Shown: piece after piece, positions 8,537 to 15,679 of the stretch
Layout: each line of letters begins with the position of its first letter
How positions within the stretch are numbered: the first letter of the stretch is position 1
DNA from: Fulvimarina pelagi HTCC2506
Lineage (GTDB): Bacteria > Pseudomonadota > Alphaproteobacteria > Rhizobiales > Rhizobiaceae
Direction: 5' to 3'
Assembly: GCF_000153705.1 (NCBI RefSeq)
Contig: NZ_DS022272.1
Coordinates: 1,805,839-1,869,838, forward strand
DNA: 64,000 bases
Position numbers and translations under genes: made by a program
The notes under the pieces: generated by a model
The model's database searches: none
What the model was told of the DNA's origin: nothing
The model's input: only the letters and a program-made list of their open reading frames with translations

Positions 8537-10503
8537 GCCGCGCCCTTTTCGATCGAGTTGTCGCGGCGCCTGGCGATCCAGTTGATGACGCCACCCAATT
8601 CCATGATCTCGACCTGTCTCGGCGTGAGATCGTGGCGGAGGTTCAGCTCTTCGCTCGACCCGTCCTCACGCCGGACGGTCGCCTTCACTTGTGGCCCGGC
8701 CTCGATCTGGTCGCGGACATCGTCGATGGAGATCACGTCGCCGGTCTTCAGCACCGGCGCCTCGCCGTCGAAGACGAGTGGCAGGACGCCGAAGCTCGAC
8801 AGGTTCTGCCAGTGGATGCGCGCGAAACTCTCGGCGATTACCACGCGCAGCCCCATGATGCGTGGCACCAGTGCGGCGTTCTCGCGGCTGGAGCCCTGGC
8901 CGTAGTTCTTGCGCGCGACGATGGCGTGGCCGGCTTCAGCTGCCTTTGCGCGCTCCGCATAGGTGTCGTCCACTTGCTCGAAGGCGTGGTCGGCCGTCGC
9001 GAAGACGTTTGACCAGATCGGCAGAATCTGCCCAGCGGGGATGATATCGTCGGTCGAAACGTCGTCGCCGAGCGAGAGAAGCACCGGTACCTCGATGCGA
9101 TCGGGAAAGGCGTCGAAATCAGGCAAAGAGGGCGTGTGCTTCGTGCGGTAAAGTTCGGGCCGTTGGCTGCGGTCGGGGAAGACGAAGCCGGCGATGTTCA
9201 TCGGCATTTCTTCGGGCTCGGAGACCTGCGGATAGGCCATGTCGAGGGTTCGCGGATCGGTGATGACACCGGCCAGCGCCGAGGCCGCGCAGGTCTCGGG
9301 GCTCGCGAGAAAAACAGAATCTTCGCGCGTACCGGACCGGCCGGGGAAATTGCGCGGCACGGTGCGGATGGAATTGCGGCCGGTCGCCGGCGCCTGCCCC
9401 ATGCCGATGCAGCCATTGCAGCCCGCCTGATGCAGCCGCGCGCCCGAAGCGATCAGCGAGCCAAGCTTGCCCTCCGAGACGAGGGTCTGAAGCGCCTGCC
9501 GAGAGGACGGGTTAATGTCGAGGGACACACCTTCTGCCGCCCGCTGCCCCGCGACGATTTCGGCGACCATCGCGAAGTCGCGATAGCCCGGATTGGCCGA
9601 GGACCCGATATAGGACTGGTAGACGGGCTCGCCCGCGATCTCGGAAACCGGCACCACATTGCCGGGGCTCTGGGGCTTTGCGATCAGCGGCACAAGGCTC
9701 GACAGGTCGATCCTGTCCTCCCGATCGTAGGTGCAGCCCTCGTCCCGCGCGAACGGCTTGTAGTCGTCCCCGCGACCACGCGCTTTCAGGAAGCGCTCGA
9801 CGGCCTCGTCGCTCGGGAAGACGCTCGTCGTCGCGCCAAGCTCGGCGCCCATGTTCGCGATGACGTGGCGATCCATGGCGGAGAGATGCTTCAGCCCGTC
9901 GCCGTAATATTCGATGATGCAGTTCGTGCCGCCCGAAGTGCCGTGCCGACGCAGCATCTCGAGGACGACGTCCTTGGCGGAGACCCAGTCCGGCAGCTTG
10001 CCGGTCAGCTCGACGCCGAAGACCTTAGGGCAGGAAATGTAGAAAGGCTCGCCGGCCATCGCGAGCGCCACCTCGACGCCCCCTGCCCCGATCGCCAGCA
10101 TGCCGAGCGAACCGGCCGCGACGGTATGGCTGTCCGAGCCGATGAGCGAGGCGCCGGGCACGCCGAAGCGCTCCATGTGGACGGGGTGGCTGATGCCGTT
10201 GCCGGGGCCGGAATAGATCACGCCGAAGCGCTCGCAGGCGCTCTTCAGGAAGAGGTGGGAGTCTGCTGCAATTTCGTCGGACTGGACGAGACCGTGGTCG
10301 ATGTACTGGACGGACGGATTGGTGACGACGCGCTCGACGCCCATGGCCTCGAGCTCCAGCATCACCAGCGTGCCGAGCACGTCCTGCAGGAGTGCCTGCT
10401 CCATATTGAGCGCGATCTCGGTGCCGGGTTTCAGTTCGCCCGAGACGAGATGACGTTTCAGAAGCTTCGTTGCGAGATTATCAGACAACGGCCGGGGCTC
10501 CAT
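8533..10503 (-). CDS. Fused aconitase-family hydratase with an altered cluster site
   Basis: The 656-residue protein joins the aconitase/isopropylmalate isomerase large domain (about 1-470) to the swivelling small domain (about 490-656). Conserved parts are GSDSHT (122-127), GCNGCIG with C362 and C365, the small-domain start GDDVSTDDIIPAG, and YGQGSSRENAALVPR with its substrate-binding SSRE. At the first cluster ligand, where aconitases read GSCTN, this protein reads GSSAN (residues 300-304), so one [4Fe-4S] cysteine is serine. The fused layout resembles the shorter putative (Aquifex-type) aconitases. It overlaps the DctQ gene upstream (23 bases) and the lyase downstream (4 bases). A hydratase or isomerase for an unsaturated dicarboxylate is inferred; citric-acid-cycle aconitase is unlikely in this setting. 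Confidence 0.85.
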   Translation of the reverse strand: MEPRPLSDNLATKLLKRHLVSGELKPGTEIALNMEQALLQDVLGTLVMLELEAMGVERVVTNPSVQYIDHGLVQSDEIAADSHLFLKSACERFGVIYSGPGNGISHPVHMERFGVPGASLIGSDSHTVAAGSLGMLAIGAGGVEVALAMAGEPFYISCPKVFGVELTGKLPDWVSAKDVVLEMLRRHGTSGGTNCIIEYYGDGLKHLSAMDRHVIANMGAELGATTSVFPSDEAVERFLKARGRGDDYKPFARDEGCTYDREDRIDLSSLVPLIAKPQSPGNVVPVSEIAGEPVYQSYIGSSANPGYRDFAMVAEIVAGQRAAEGVSLDINPSSRQALQTLVSEGKLGSLIASGARLHQAGCNGCIGMGQAPATGRNSIRTVPRNFPGRSGTREDSVFLASPETCAASALAGVITDPRTLDMAYPQVSEPEEMPMNIAGFVFPDRSQRPELYRTKHTPSLPDFDAFPDRIEVPVLLSLGDDVSTDDIIPAGQILPIWSNVFATADHAFEQVDDTYAERAKAAEAGHAIVARKNYGQGSSRENAALVPRIMGLRVVIAESFARIHWQNLSSFGVLPLVFDGEAPVLKTGDVISIDDVRDQIEAGPQVKATVRREDGSSEELNLRHDLTPRQVEIMELGGVINWIARRRDNSIEKGAA

Positions 10504-10990
10504 CCTGGTTGTCTCGCTGCGGCCTGAAGAGGTTCAGGAAGAATTGGAGGCCGAGCATGGTGAACCCGATCGGCAGCATGGCGTAGGGAATCCAGTTCGG
10601 CGTGCCGAAGGCGGAGGAGACGCGCTCGTTGTAGATCCAGGCATCGTGCGTCATCAGCCAGCCGCGCCAGGTGAGTATTGCGCAAAGTGAGATCCCGACA
10701 ATGCTTACGATGAACGTCAAGACACGCTTGCCGCGCGGGCTCATATTGTCGCGTAGGAGAGTGATGCCGATATGCTCGCCGCGGCGCTCGACGTCAGCAG
10801 CCGTCATCAGCGCGAGGTATACGACGAGGAAGGAGTTGATCTCCAGGCTCCACGACGTTGGCGCAGCGATGATGTAGCGCATCAGAGCGTCATAGCTGAC
10901 CGTCAGCGCCATAAAGGCGAGCGCGATGACGCCGCCCACCTGAAGCACCCAGGAGATCGCATCGATCGGTTTGAAAAAGGCCGATTTCAT
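10481..10990 (-). CDS. dctQ: TRAP transporter small permease (DctQ family)
   Basis: The 169-residue protein has four predicted membrane helices. The family stretch ALMRYIIAAPTSWSLEINSFLVVYLALM, with the RY and SLEI residues of DctQ proteins, is clear. It would pair with the large permease and binding protein encoded just upstream in the transcript. The gene order large permease, binding protein, small permease is less usual than P-Q-M. The C-terminus overlaps the aconitase-like gene by 23 bases. The symbol denotes the family only. Confidence 0.88.
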   Translation of the reverse strand: MKSAFFKPIDAISWVLQVGGVIALAFMALTVSYDALMRYIIAAPTSWSLEINSFLVVYLALMTAADVERRGEHIGITLLRDNMSPRGKRVLTFIVSIVGISLCAILTWRGWLMTHDAWIYNERVSSAFGTPNWIPYAMLPIGFTMLGLQFFLNLFRPQRDNQDGAPAVV

Positions 10991-11046
10991 GGGTTTGGCG
11001 TCCTGCGAATTAAGTTTCTCTTATGAGCCGCCAAATCCCTCGGCTT

Positions 11047-11144
11047 CGTCATTCTCGGGCTCCGCCACGAGTGTTCCGAAGCGTCACGCGCCGAAGTGAG
11101 CCGAGAGATCGACTGGATCCTCGGCCCGGAGGCCGAGGATGACG
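11047..11144. repeat. REP-like palindromic element in the dctP-dctQ spacer
   Basis: Two inverted arms flank a 98-base stretch. The left arm begins CGTCATTCTCGGGCTCCG (11047-11064) and the right arm ends in its counterpart GCCGAGGATGACG. Within the right arm ATCCTCGGCC (11117-11126) pairs perfectly with GGCCGAGGAT (11131-11140) around a four-base loop. A related element occurs at 61051-61082. GTCATCCTCGGG-type palindromes are widespread intergenic repeats in Alphaproteobacteria. Here it fills most of the 210-base gap inside an operon and may stabilise the upstream mRNA. Confidence 0.65.
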
Positions 11145-11200
11145 TTCGTGGATAGGAAGCGGGCGAAAACGACAGTTGCGCGCCCGCGTCCGGTAGAGTG

Positions 11201-12238
11201 TTAAGCCTCTTCGCCCATGGCGAGTGCGATGGCTTTGTTGCCGACCTCTTCGCCCACTTCTTGCGTCCAGGCTTCACGCACGTCGACGCTCACCTCGGCG
11301 AAGCGATCCAGTGCCGCCTGATCCGGCTCGACAACCTCGAGCCCGCCTTCCTTGAAGGCCGGCCAGTACTGCTTCTCGTAATATTCGACATTGGCCTCTT
11401 CGGCACTGTGCTCGTCGAACCATTCGACGCCGGCCATCATCGCGTCCTTGATGCCCTGATCCATCGCCTCCCAGCGATCGGTCTGGACGAAGATGCCGAT
11501 GCCGTAGGCGGTGACCGGAACCCGGTAGACCTGCGCCACCTGCTCCTGAATGGAGCGTCCATTGATCGTCGAGATGTTCGCGACCGCCGCGTCCACCGTG
11601 CCGCGCTGCAGGGCAAGGTAAAGTTCGGAGGACGGGATGCGCACCGCTGCCCCGCCGAAATCCTCGATTGCCTTCGTCGCCTCGAAGGAAACGACGCGGA
11701 TCTTCTTGCCGTCGATGGCTTCGAGATCGCGGATGCCGGGGTCACCGGCAGACCAGATATATTCCGGCTCCATGATGCCGCCGCCAAGGCTGAGGCAGGT
11801 CAGTCCCTGCTTCTGAAGCTCGGTGTTGATGAGTTCGAACAGCGGCGAGCCGCGCTTCAGCCTGTCCGGGTTCTCATAGAGCGGACCAACGACGCCCGGC
11901 AGGCCGGTGATCCCGAGGATCGGAAGCGAGCGGGTGATGTAGCTCGTCGTGTGGAACATGAAGTCGATATTGCCGGAGCGTAGCGCCGGAAGCTGTTCGT
12001 CCGCCGACAGGAGACGACCGGAATCGTAAAAGTCGATCGCGACGGCCTCACCATGGTTCTCGTTGACGAAATCGACGAAGCCCTGCGAGCCGTAGGCGAG
12101 GTCCGCGTAGGACGGCGGCAGATAGGTCACGCCGGTCAGCGTCGTCTGGGCGCGAGCCGGAATGCTCGAAAGGCCGAAGGCGGCACCAGCCGAAAGGGCT
12201 GCGGTGCCCGCGAGAACGGAACGTCTGTTGATGTTCAT
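11201..12238 (-). CDS. dctP: TRAP transporter substrate-binding protein (DctP family)
   Basis: The 345-residue protein starts with a signal peptide carrying a twin arginine (NINRRSVLAGTAALSAGAA), probably cleaved after ARA near residue 30, so Tat export is plausible. The mature part has TRAP binding-protein features: LRSGNIDFMFHTTSYI, the helix-strand GKKIRV, and LQRGTVDAAVANIS with the region that carries the carboxylate-binding arginine. It would capture an organic acid in the periplasm for the DctQM permease. The ligand cannot be read from sequence; the operon enzymes point to a C5-C6 dicarboxylate. Confidence 0.9.
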   Translation of the reverse strand: MNINRRSVLAGTAALSAGAAFGLSSIPARAQTTLTGVTYLPPSYADLAYGSQGFVDFVNENHGEAVAIDFYDSGRLLSADEQLPALRSGNIDFMFHTTSYITRSLPILGITGLPGVVGPLYENPDRLKRGSPLFELINTELQKQGLTCLSLGGGIMEPEYIWSAGDPGIRDLEAIDGKKIRVVSFEATKAIEDFGGAAVRIPSSELYLALQRGTVDAAVANISTINGRSIQEQVAQVYRVPVTAYGIGIFVQTDRWEAMDQGIKDAMMAGVEWFDEHSAEEANVEYYEKQYWPAFKEGGLEVVEPDQAALDRFAEVSVDVREAWTQEVGEEVGNKAIALAMGEEA

Positions 12239-12259
12239 TTTGTCTTTCCTCCCATTGGA

Positions 12260-13558
12260 TTAACGCATGAGATTGGGCAGCCAGAGACTGATGGAAGGCG
12301 CAAGTACGAAGAGTGCCAGCATCAGGAACTGGATGACCACGAAGGGTAGTACCGAGCGGACGATCTCCTCGATCTTCAGCATCGGCGCCACGGCCTTGAG
12401 GGTGTAGAGGTTGAGCCCGACCGGCGGCGTGATGACCGCGATCTCGAGGTTCATCACGAGGATGATTCCGAACCACAATGGATCGTATCCGAGCGTCGTG
12501 ATGAGGGGCAACAGGATCGGCGTCGTGACCACGATGAGTGAAACGGCGTCGACCAGCATGCCGAGTCCGACGAGGATCAGCATGATGAGCATGAGAATAA
12601 CCTCCGGCGGCAGATCGGTGCCGATGAGGAGGCTGGTGATCGCGTCGGGCACTCGCACGAGGTTGAGATAGTCGCCGAATATACGCGCACATCCCATGAT
12701 GATTAGGATTGCGCCGGAGATCCGTGCGCTCTGACCGAGAACGCCAATCACACCCTTGAAGTCGAGGCACCGGAAAATGCCGACCGCGACGAGGAATGCG
12801 CCGACAGCGCCAAATGCTGCAGCCTCGCTGGGCGTCGCGATGCCGGAATAGATGGCGCCGAGAACGAGGACAATGAGAAGAACGGCGTGCCAGATACCGC
12901 CGAGCGCCCTCAGTCGATCACCCCAGGAATAGTCTACCCGCTCGGCCTGCGGCGCTTCTGCCGGATTGAACAAAGCGCGAAAGTAAATGTAAATCGCCAA
13001 GGCCACAGCCAACGCAATGCCGGGCACGATGCCGCCGATGAAGAGATCGGCGACCGAAACCGAGGATACCGCACCGTAGATGATGAGGGGTACGGACGGC
13101 GGTATCAGCATGGCGAGCGCGCCGGAGGCAACGACGCTGCCGGCAGCGAGTTGGCGCGAATAGCCGCGCTCCAGCATCTGCGGCACGGCAATCGAGCCAA
13201 CCGCCGCGACGCCTGCGATCGAGACGCCGCTCACCGCGCCGAAGACGGCCGAGGCTCCAACCGTAGAGATTGCAAGACCGCCACGGAGCCACTGCAGCCA
13301 GATGACGGCCGCCCTGAAGAGGTTAGCGCCGACCGGCGTAGCCGCTAGGAATGCCCCCATCAGTACGAAGAGCGGCAGGGCCAGGAGTTCGAACGAGTTC
13401 AGCTGACCAAACAGTGAGGTCGGCCCGAAGAAGAAGGCCATCGACCCGCGTGCCATGTAGAGGCCTGTCAGACCAGCCGCGCCGAGCGCAAGGAAGATCG
13501 GCGCACCAAGCGCGATCAGGCCAAGCAGAATGAGTACGACGATGATAGGCTCGATCAT
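12260..13558 (-). CDS. dctM: TRAP transporter large permease (DctM family)
   Basis: The 432-residue protein has about 12 membrane helices and ends in the typical hydrophobic FVVIQFLMLALFVLAPSISLWLP. Diagnostic stretches are LPLFVLMGAFLA, GSIAVPQMLERGYSRQLAAGSVVASGALAMLIPPSVPLIIYG, and VITPPVGLNLY. It forms the ion-coupled channel of the TRAP system. It lies 22 bases upstream of dctP and about 50 bases after the CoA-transferase, so the genes are one unit. Confidence 0.93.
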   Translation of the reverse strand: MIEPIIVVLILLGLIALGAPIFLALGAAGLTGLYMARGSMAFFFGPTSLFGQLNSFELLALPLFVLMGAFLAATPVGANLFRAAVIWLQWLRGGLAISTVGASAVFGAVSGVSIAGVAAVGSIAVPQMLERGYSRQLAAGSVVASGALAMLIPPSVPLIIYGAVSSVSVADLFIGGIVPGIALAVALAIYIYFRALFNPAEAPQAERVDYSWGDRLRALGGIWHAVLLIVLVLGAIYSGIATPSEAAAFGAVGAFLVAVGIFRCLDFKGVIGVLGQSARISGAILIIMGCARIFGDYLNLVRVPDAITSLLIGTDLPPEVILMLIMLILVGLGMLVDAVSLIVVTTPILLPLITTLGYDPLWFGIILVMNLEIAVITPPVGLNLYTLKAVAPMLKIEEIVRSVLPFVVIQFLMLALFVLAPSISLWLPNLMR

Positions 13559-13609
13559 CGATCGCTCTCCTTCGGGTCGGGATTAGAGTTTCGCATACGA
13601 AGCAAACCT

Positions 13610-14815
13610 TCAGACGACATTCGCCGACCTCAAACGTTCGATGGCGGTATCGTCGTAGCCAAGCCAGTCCTTGAGGATGGCATCGGTGTGCTCGCCGAGC
13701 TTCGGACCGGTATGGGCAATGCCACCGGGCGATTCGGAAAGTTTCGGAAAGACGTTCTGCATGGCTGTGGAGCCGAGCTCAGGATCTTCGACACGCGTGA
13801 TCGACTCGCGGGCCTGATAGTGCGGATCGTCGAGCATATCGGACGCGCGGTAGGTCAGACCGGCCGGCACACCGGCGTCGGAAAGCATGTCGACGATCTC
13901 GGCAGCCTTATGTTGCGAAGACCATTCGCCAATAATGCCGTCAATCTCCGACTGATTGCGGCCTCGGGCGCGATGCGTCGCATAGCGCTCGTCCGCCGCG
14001 AGCTCGGGTCGACCCATCACCTTGCAGAGGCGCTGGAACAAACTGTCCTGGTTCGCACCGATGATCACCGATTGGTCGTCAGCGGTCGGATAGGCGTTGG
14101 AAGGGGCGATACCCGGCAGAAAGCTGCCGGAGCGCTCGCGGATATGGCCGCCCTTGTCGTATTCGGTGACGACCGCTTCCATGACCGAAAGCACCGCCTC
14201 GTAGATCGACGCATCGACCATTTGGCCCTGACCGGTGGCATTGCGATGCTGGAGCGCCAGAAGCGCACCCTGGAAACCGCTCTGACCCGCAAGCGTATCG
14301 CCGATCGAGATGCCGGCGCGGACGGGGGGACGGTCGGGATACCCGGCGATATAGCGCATGCCACCCATCGCTTCGCAGACCGAGGCGAAGCCTGCGCGCT
14401 CGCGGTAGGGTCCGGTTTGCCCAAAACCTGTGACGCGGACCATGATGAGGCGTGGATTGATTGCCTTCAACGCGTCGTAGCCGAGACCCCACTCCTCCAT
14501 ACGCCCGACGCGGAAGTTCTCGACCAGAATATCGGCCTCACGGGCAAGATCGCGCACGACCTCCTGTGCCGCCTTCTCACGGAGATTGAGCGTAAGTGAC
14601 TTCTTCCCTCGCGCGATGACGGGCCACCAGAGTGGACGGCCCTCTTCGTCTGCCCGGCCCCACTGGCGCATGGCATCGCCGGTTTTCGGCGGCTCAACCT
14701 TTACGACCTCTGCACCGAAGTCGGCCAGGAGTTGGCCGCAGAACGGGCCAGCGATCAGCTGACCCATCTCCAGCACCTTGATACCTTCGAGCGGCTTTCG
14801 CGCGCCTGCGCTCAT
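13610..14815 (-). CDS. Class III (CaiB/BaiF) CoA-transferase
   Basis: The 401-residue protein begins GIKVLEMGQLIAGPFCGQLLADFGAEVVKVEPP, the family N-terminus. Other markers are RGKKSLTLNL, RVTGFGQTGP and ISIGDTLAG, where D173 is the probable nucleophile that carries the acyl group. These enzymes move CoA between carboxylic acids such as succinate, itaconate, citramalate or HMG. GGGAGG lies ahead of the start. It is the first gene of the operon and diverges from a GntR/FCD regulator. It likely activates the imported acid, or its hydrated form, for the lyase at 7619-8536 (inference). Confidence 0.92.
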   Translation of the reverse strand: MSAGARKPLEGIKVLEMGQLIAGPFCGQLLADFGAEVVKVEPPKTGDAMRQWGRADEEGRPLWWPVIARGKKSLTLNLREKAAQEVVRDLAREADILVENFRVGRMEEWGLGYDALKAINPRLIMVRVTGFGQTGPYRERAGFASVCEAMGGMRYIAGYPDRPPVRAGISIGDTLAGQSGFQGALLALQHRNATGQGQMVDASIYEAVLSVMEAVVTEYDKGGHIRERSGSFLPGIAPSNAYPTADDQSVIIGANQDSLFQRLCKVMGRPELAADERYATHRARGRNQSEIDGIIGEWSSQHKAAEIVDMLSDAGVPAGLTYRASDMLDDPHYQARESITRVEDPELGSTAMQNVFPKLSESPGGIAHTGPKLGEHTDAILKDWLGYDDTAIERLRSANVV

Positions 14816-14901
14816 TCATGTTCCTCCCTGGCCGGAACGCTACCGTCGCCCCGTCCGCCGTTGCATCGGCGGCATTTGCCTCTTTGCCGGGAGTGAAACC
14901 T

Positions 14902-14913
14902 ATTGTATCCAAT
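14902..14913. promoter_or_regulatory. Operator candidate, copy 1 (ATTGTATCCAAT)
   Basis: This 12-bp sequence occurs twice, identically, in the 161-base divergent spacer between the CoA-transferase and the regulator. ATTG and CAAT form an inverted repeat, matching the shape of FCD-subfamily operators such as TTGTATACAA. This copy lies about 90 bases upstream of the CoA-transferase start, where it could block or assist its promoter. Confidence 0.65.
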
Positions 14914-14953
14914 TCGTCAAGCAATCTTCGGTTTCTAAGCGCAATTGCCCAAA

Positions 14954-14965
14954 ATTGTATCCAAT
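14954..14965. promoter_or_regulatory. Operator candidate, copy 2 (ATTGTATCCAAT)
   Basis: Second identical copy of the 12-bp element, 52 bases from the first (about five helical turns). It sits only 11 bases upstream of the regulator start codon and abuts its ribosome binding site, so it fits autoregulation. Same-face spacing suggests two dimers could bind together or loop the DNA. Confidence 0.65.
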
Positions 14966-14976
14966 GAGGTCTCGAA

Positions 14977-15675
14977 ATGTCGGCCAGAGGAGAAAAAGGA
15001 AAGCCCCGTTTGCGGGCAGCGGACCGGGTCTACGAGGACATACGGCGGTGCATTCTCACCGGCAAACTCTGTCCTGGCGAAAGGCTGACGGAGGAGCTTT
15101 TAGCCGAACGCTTCGGCGCGAGTCGCACGCCGGTGAGATCTGCAATCGTCAGATTGGCGGGCGACGGGTTCGTCGAGATGACGCCTCGTTCAGGCACGAT
15201 CGTCAAGCGCCGTTCGGCAGGCGAAATCGCCGACATCTACGACGTCAGAGCGCTTCTCGAGAGTGCGGCCGCCGGCCTTGCTGCGCGATCGCGCACCGAC
15301 GCCGATCTCGATGAGCTGAAGCGGCTACAGGACGAGATGGAGGCGGACTTCGAAGCGGCGGATATCGGAGAGACTGAGAACGTCGAAACTCTTTCGCTTC
15401 TCAACAAGGCGTTTCACCAGCGTATTCTGGATTCCTCCGGCAATGCGACGCTGGCCGAGTCCGCAAGCCGGCTGATGGATATTGGTTTTCTGATCAACAC
15501 CTACACAAGCTTTTCTCGCGAGGAGATCGCCCGCAGTGTTGACGAGCACCGGAAGCTCATCGACGCAATCCGCTCGCGTGACGTCTATTGGGCCGAAGCG
15601 GTGATGCGCGCCCATATTCTAGGCGCGCGAAACTCGCTGGCGAGCGTGGTCGAAGCAGAGAAATGTCGCCGGTGA
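14977..15675 (+). CDS. GntR-family regulator (FCD) of the acid-catabolic operon
   Basis: The 232-residue protein has a winged-helix N-terminus (AADRVYEDIRRCILTGKLCPGERLTEELLAERFG, SRTPVRSAIVRLAGDGFV) and an FCD effector domain (IADIYDVRALLESAAAGLA, NKAFHQRILDSSGN, VDEHRKLIDAIRSRD) with the histidines that normally hold a metal and a carboxylate ligand. It is transcribed away from the CoA-transferase across two identical palindromic sites, which is the classic arrangement for a local repressor. The ligand is probably the imported acid or a CoA-free intermediate. It ends four bases before the stop of the convergent M3 peptidase gene. Confidence 0.92.
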   Translation: MSARGEKGKPRLRAADRVYEDIRRCILTGKLCPGERLTEELLAERFGASRTPVRSAIVRLAGDGFVEMTPRSGTIVKRRSAGEIADIYDVRALLESAAAGLAARSRTDADLDELKRLQDEMEADFEAADIGETENVETLSLLNKAFHQRILDSSGNATLAESASRLMDIGFLINTYTSFSREEIARSVDEHRKLIDAIRSRDVYWAEAVMRAHILGARNSLASVVEAEKCRR

Positions 15676-15679
15676 CGGC

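Noticed and set aside
9136-10527. Plus-strand frame of 463 codons opposite the aconitase-like gene
   Set aside because: Reverse-frame shadow; composition and lack of start signals do not support a gene.
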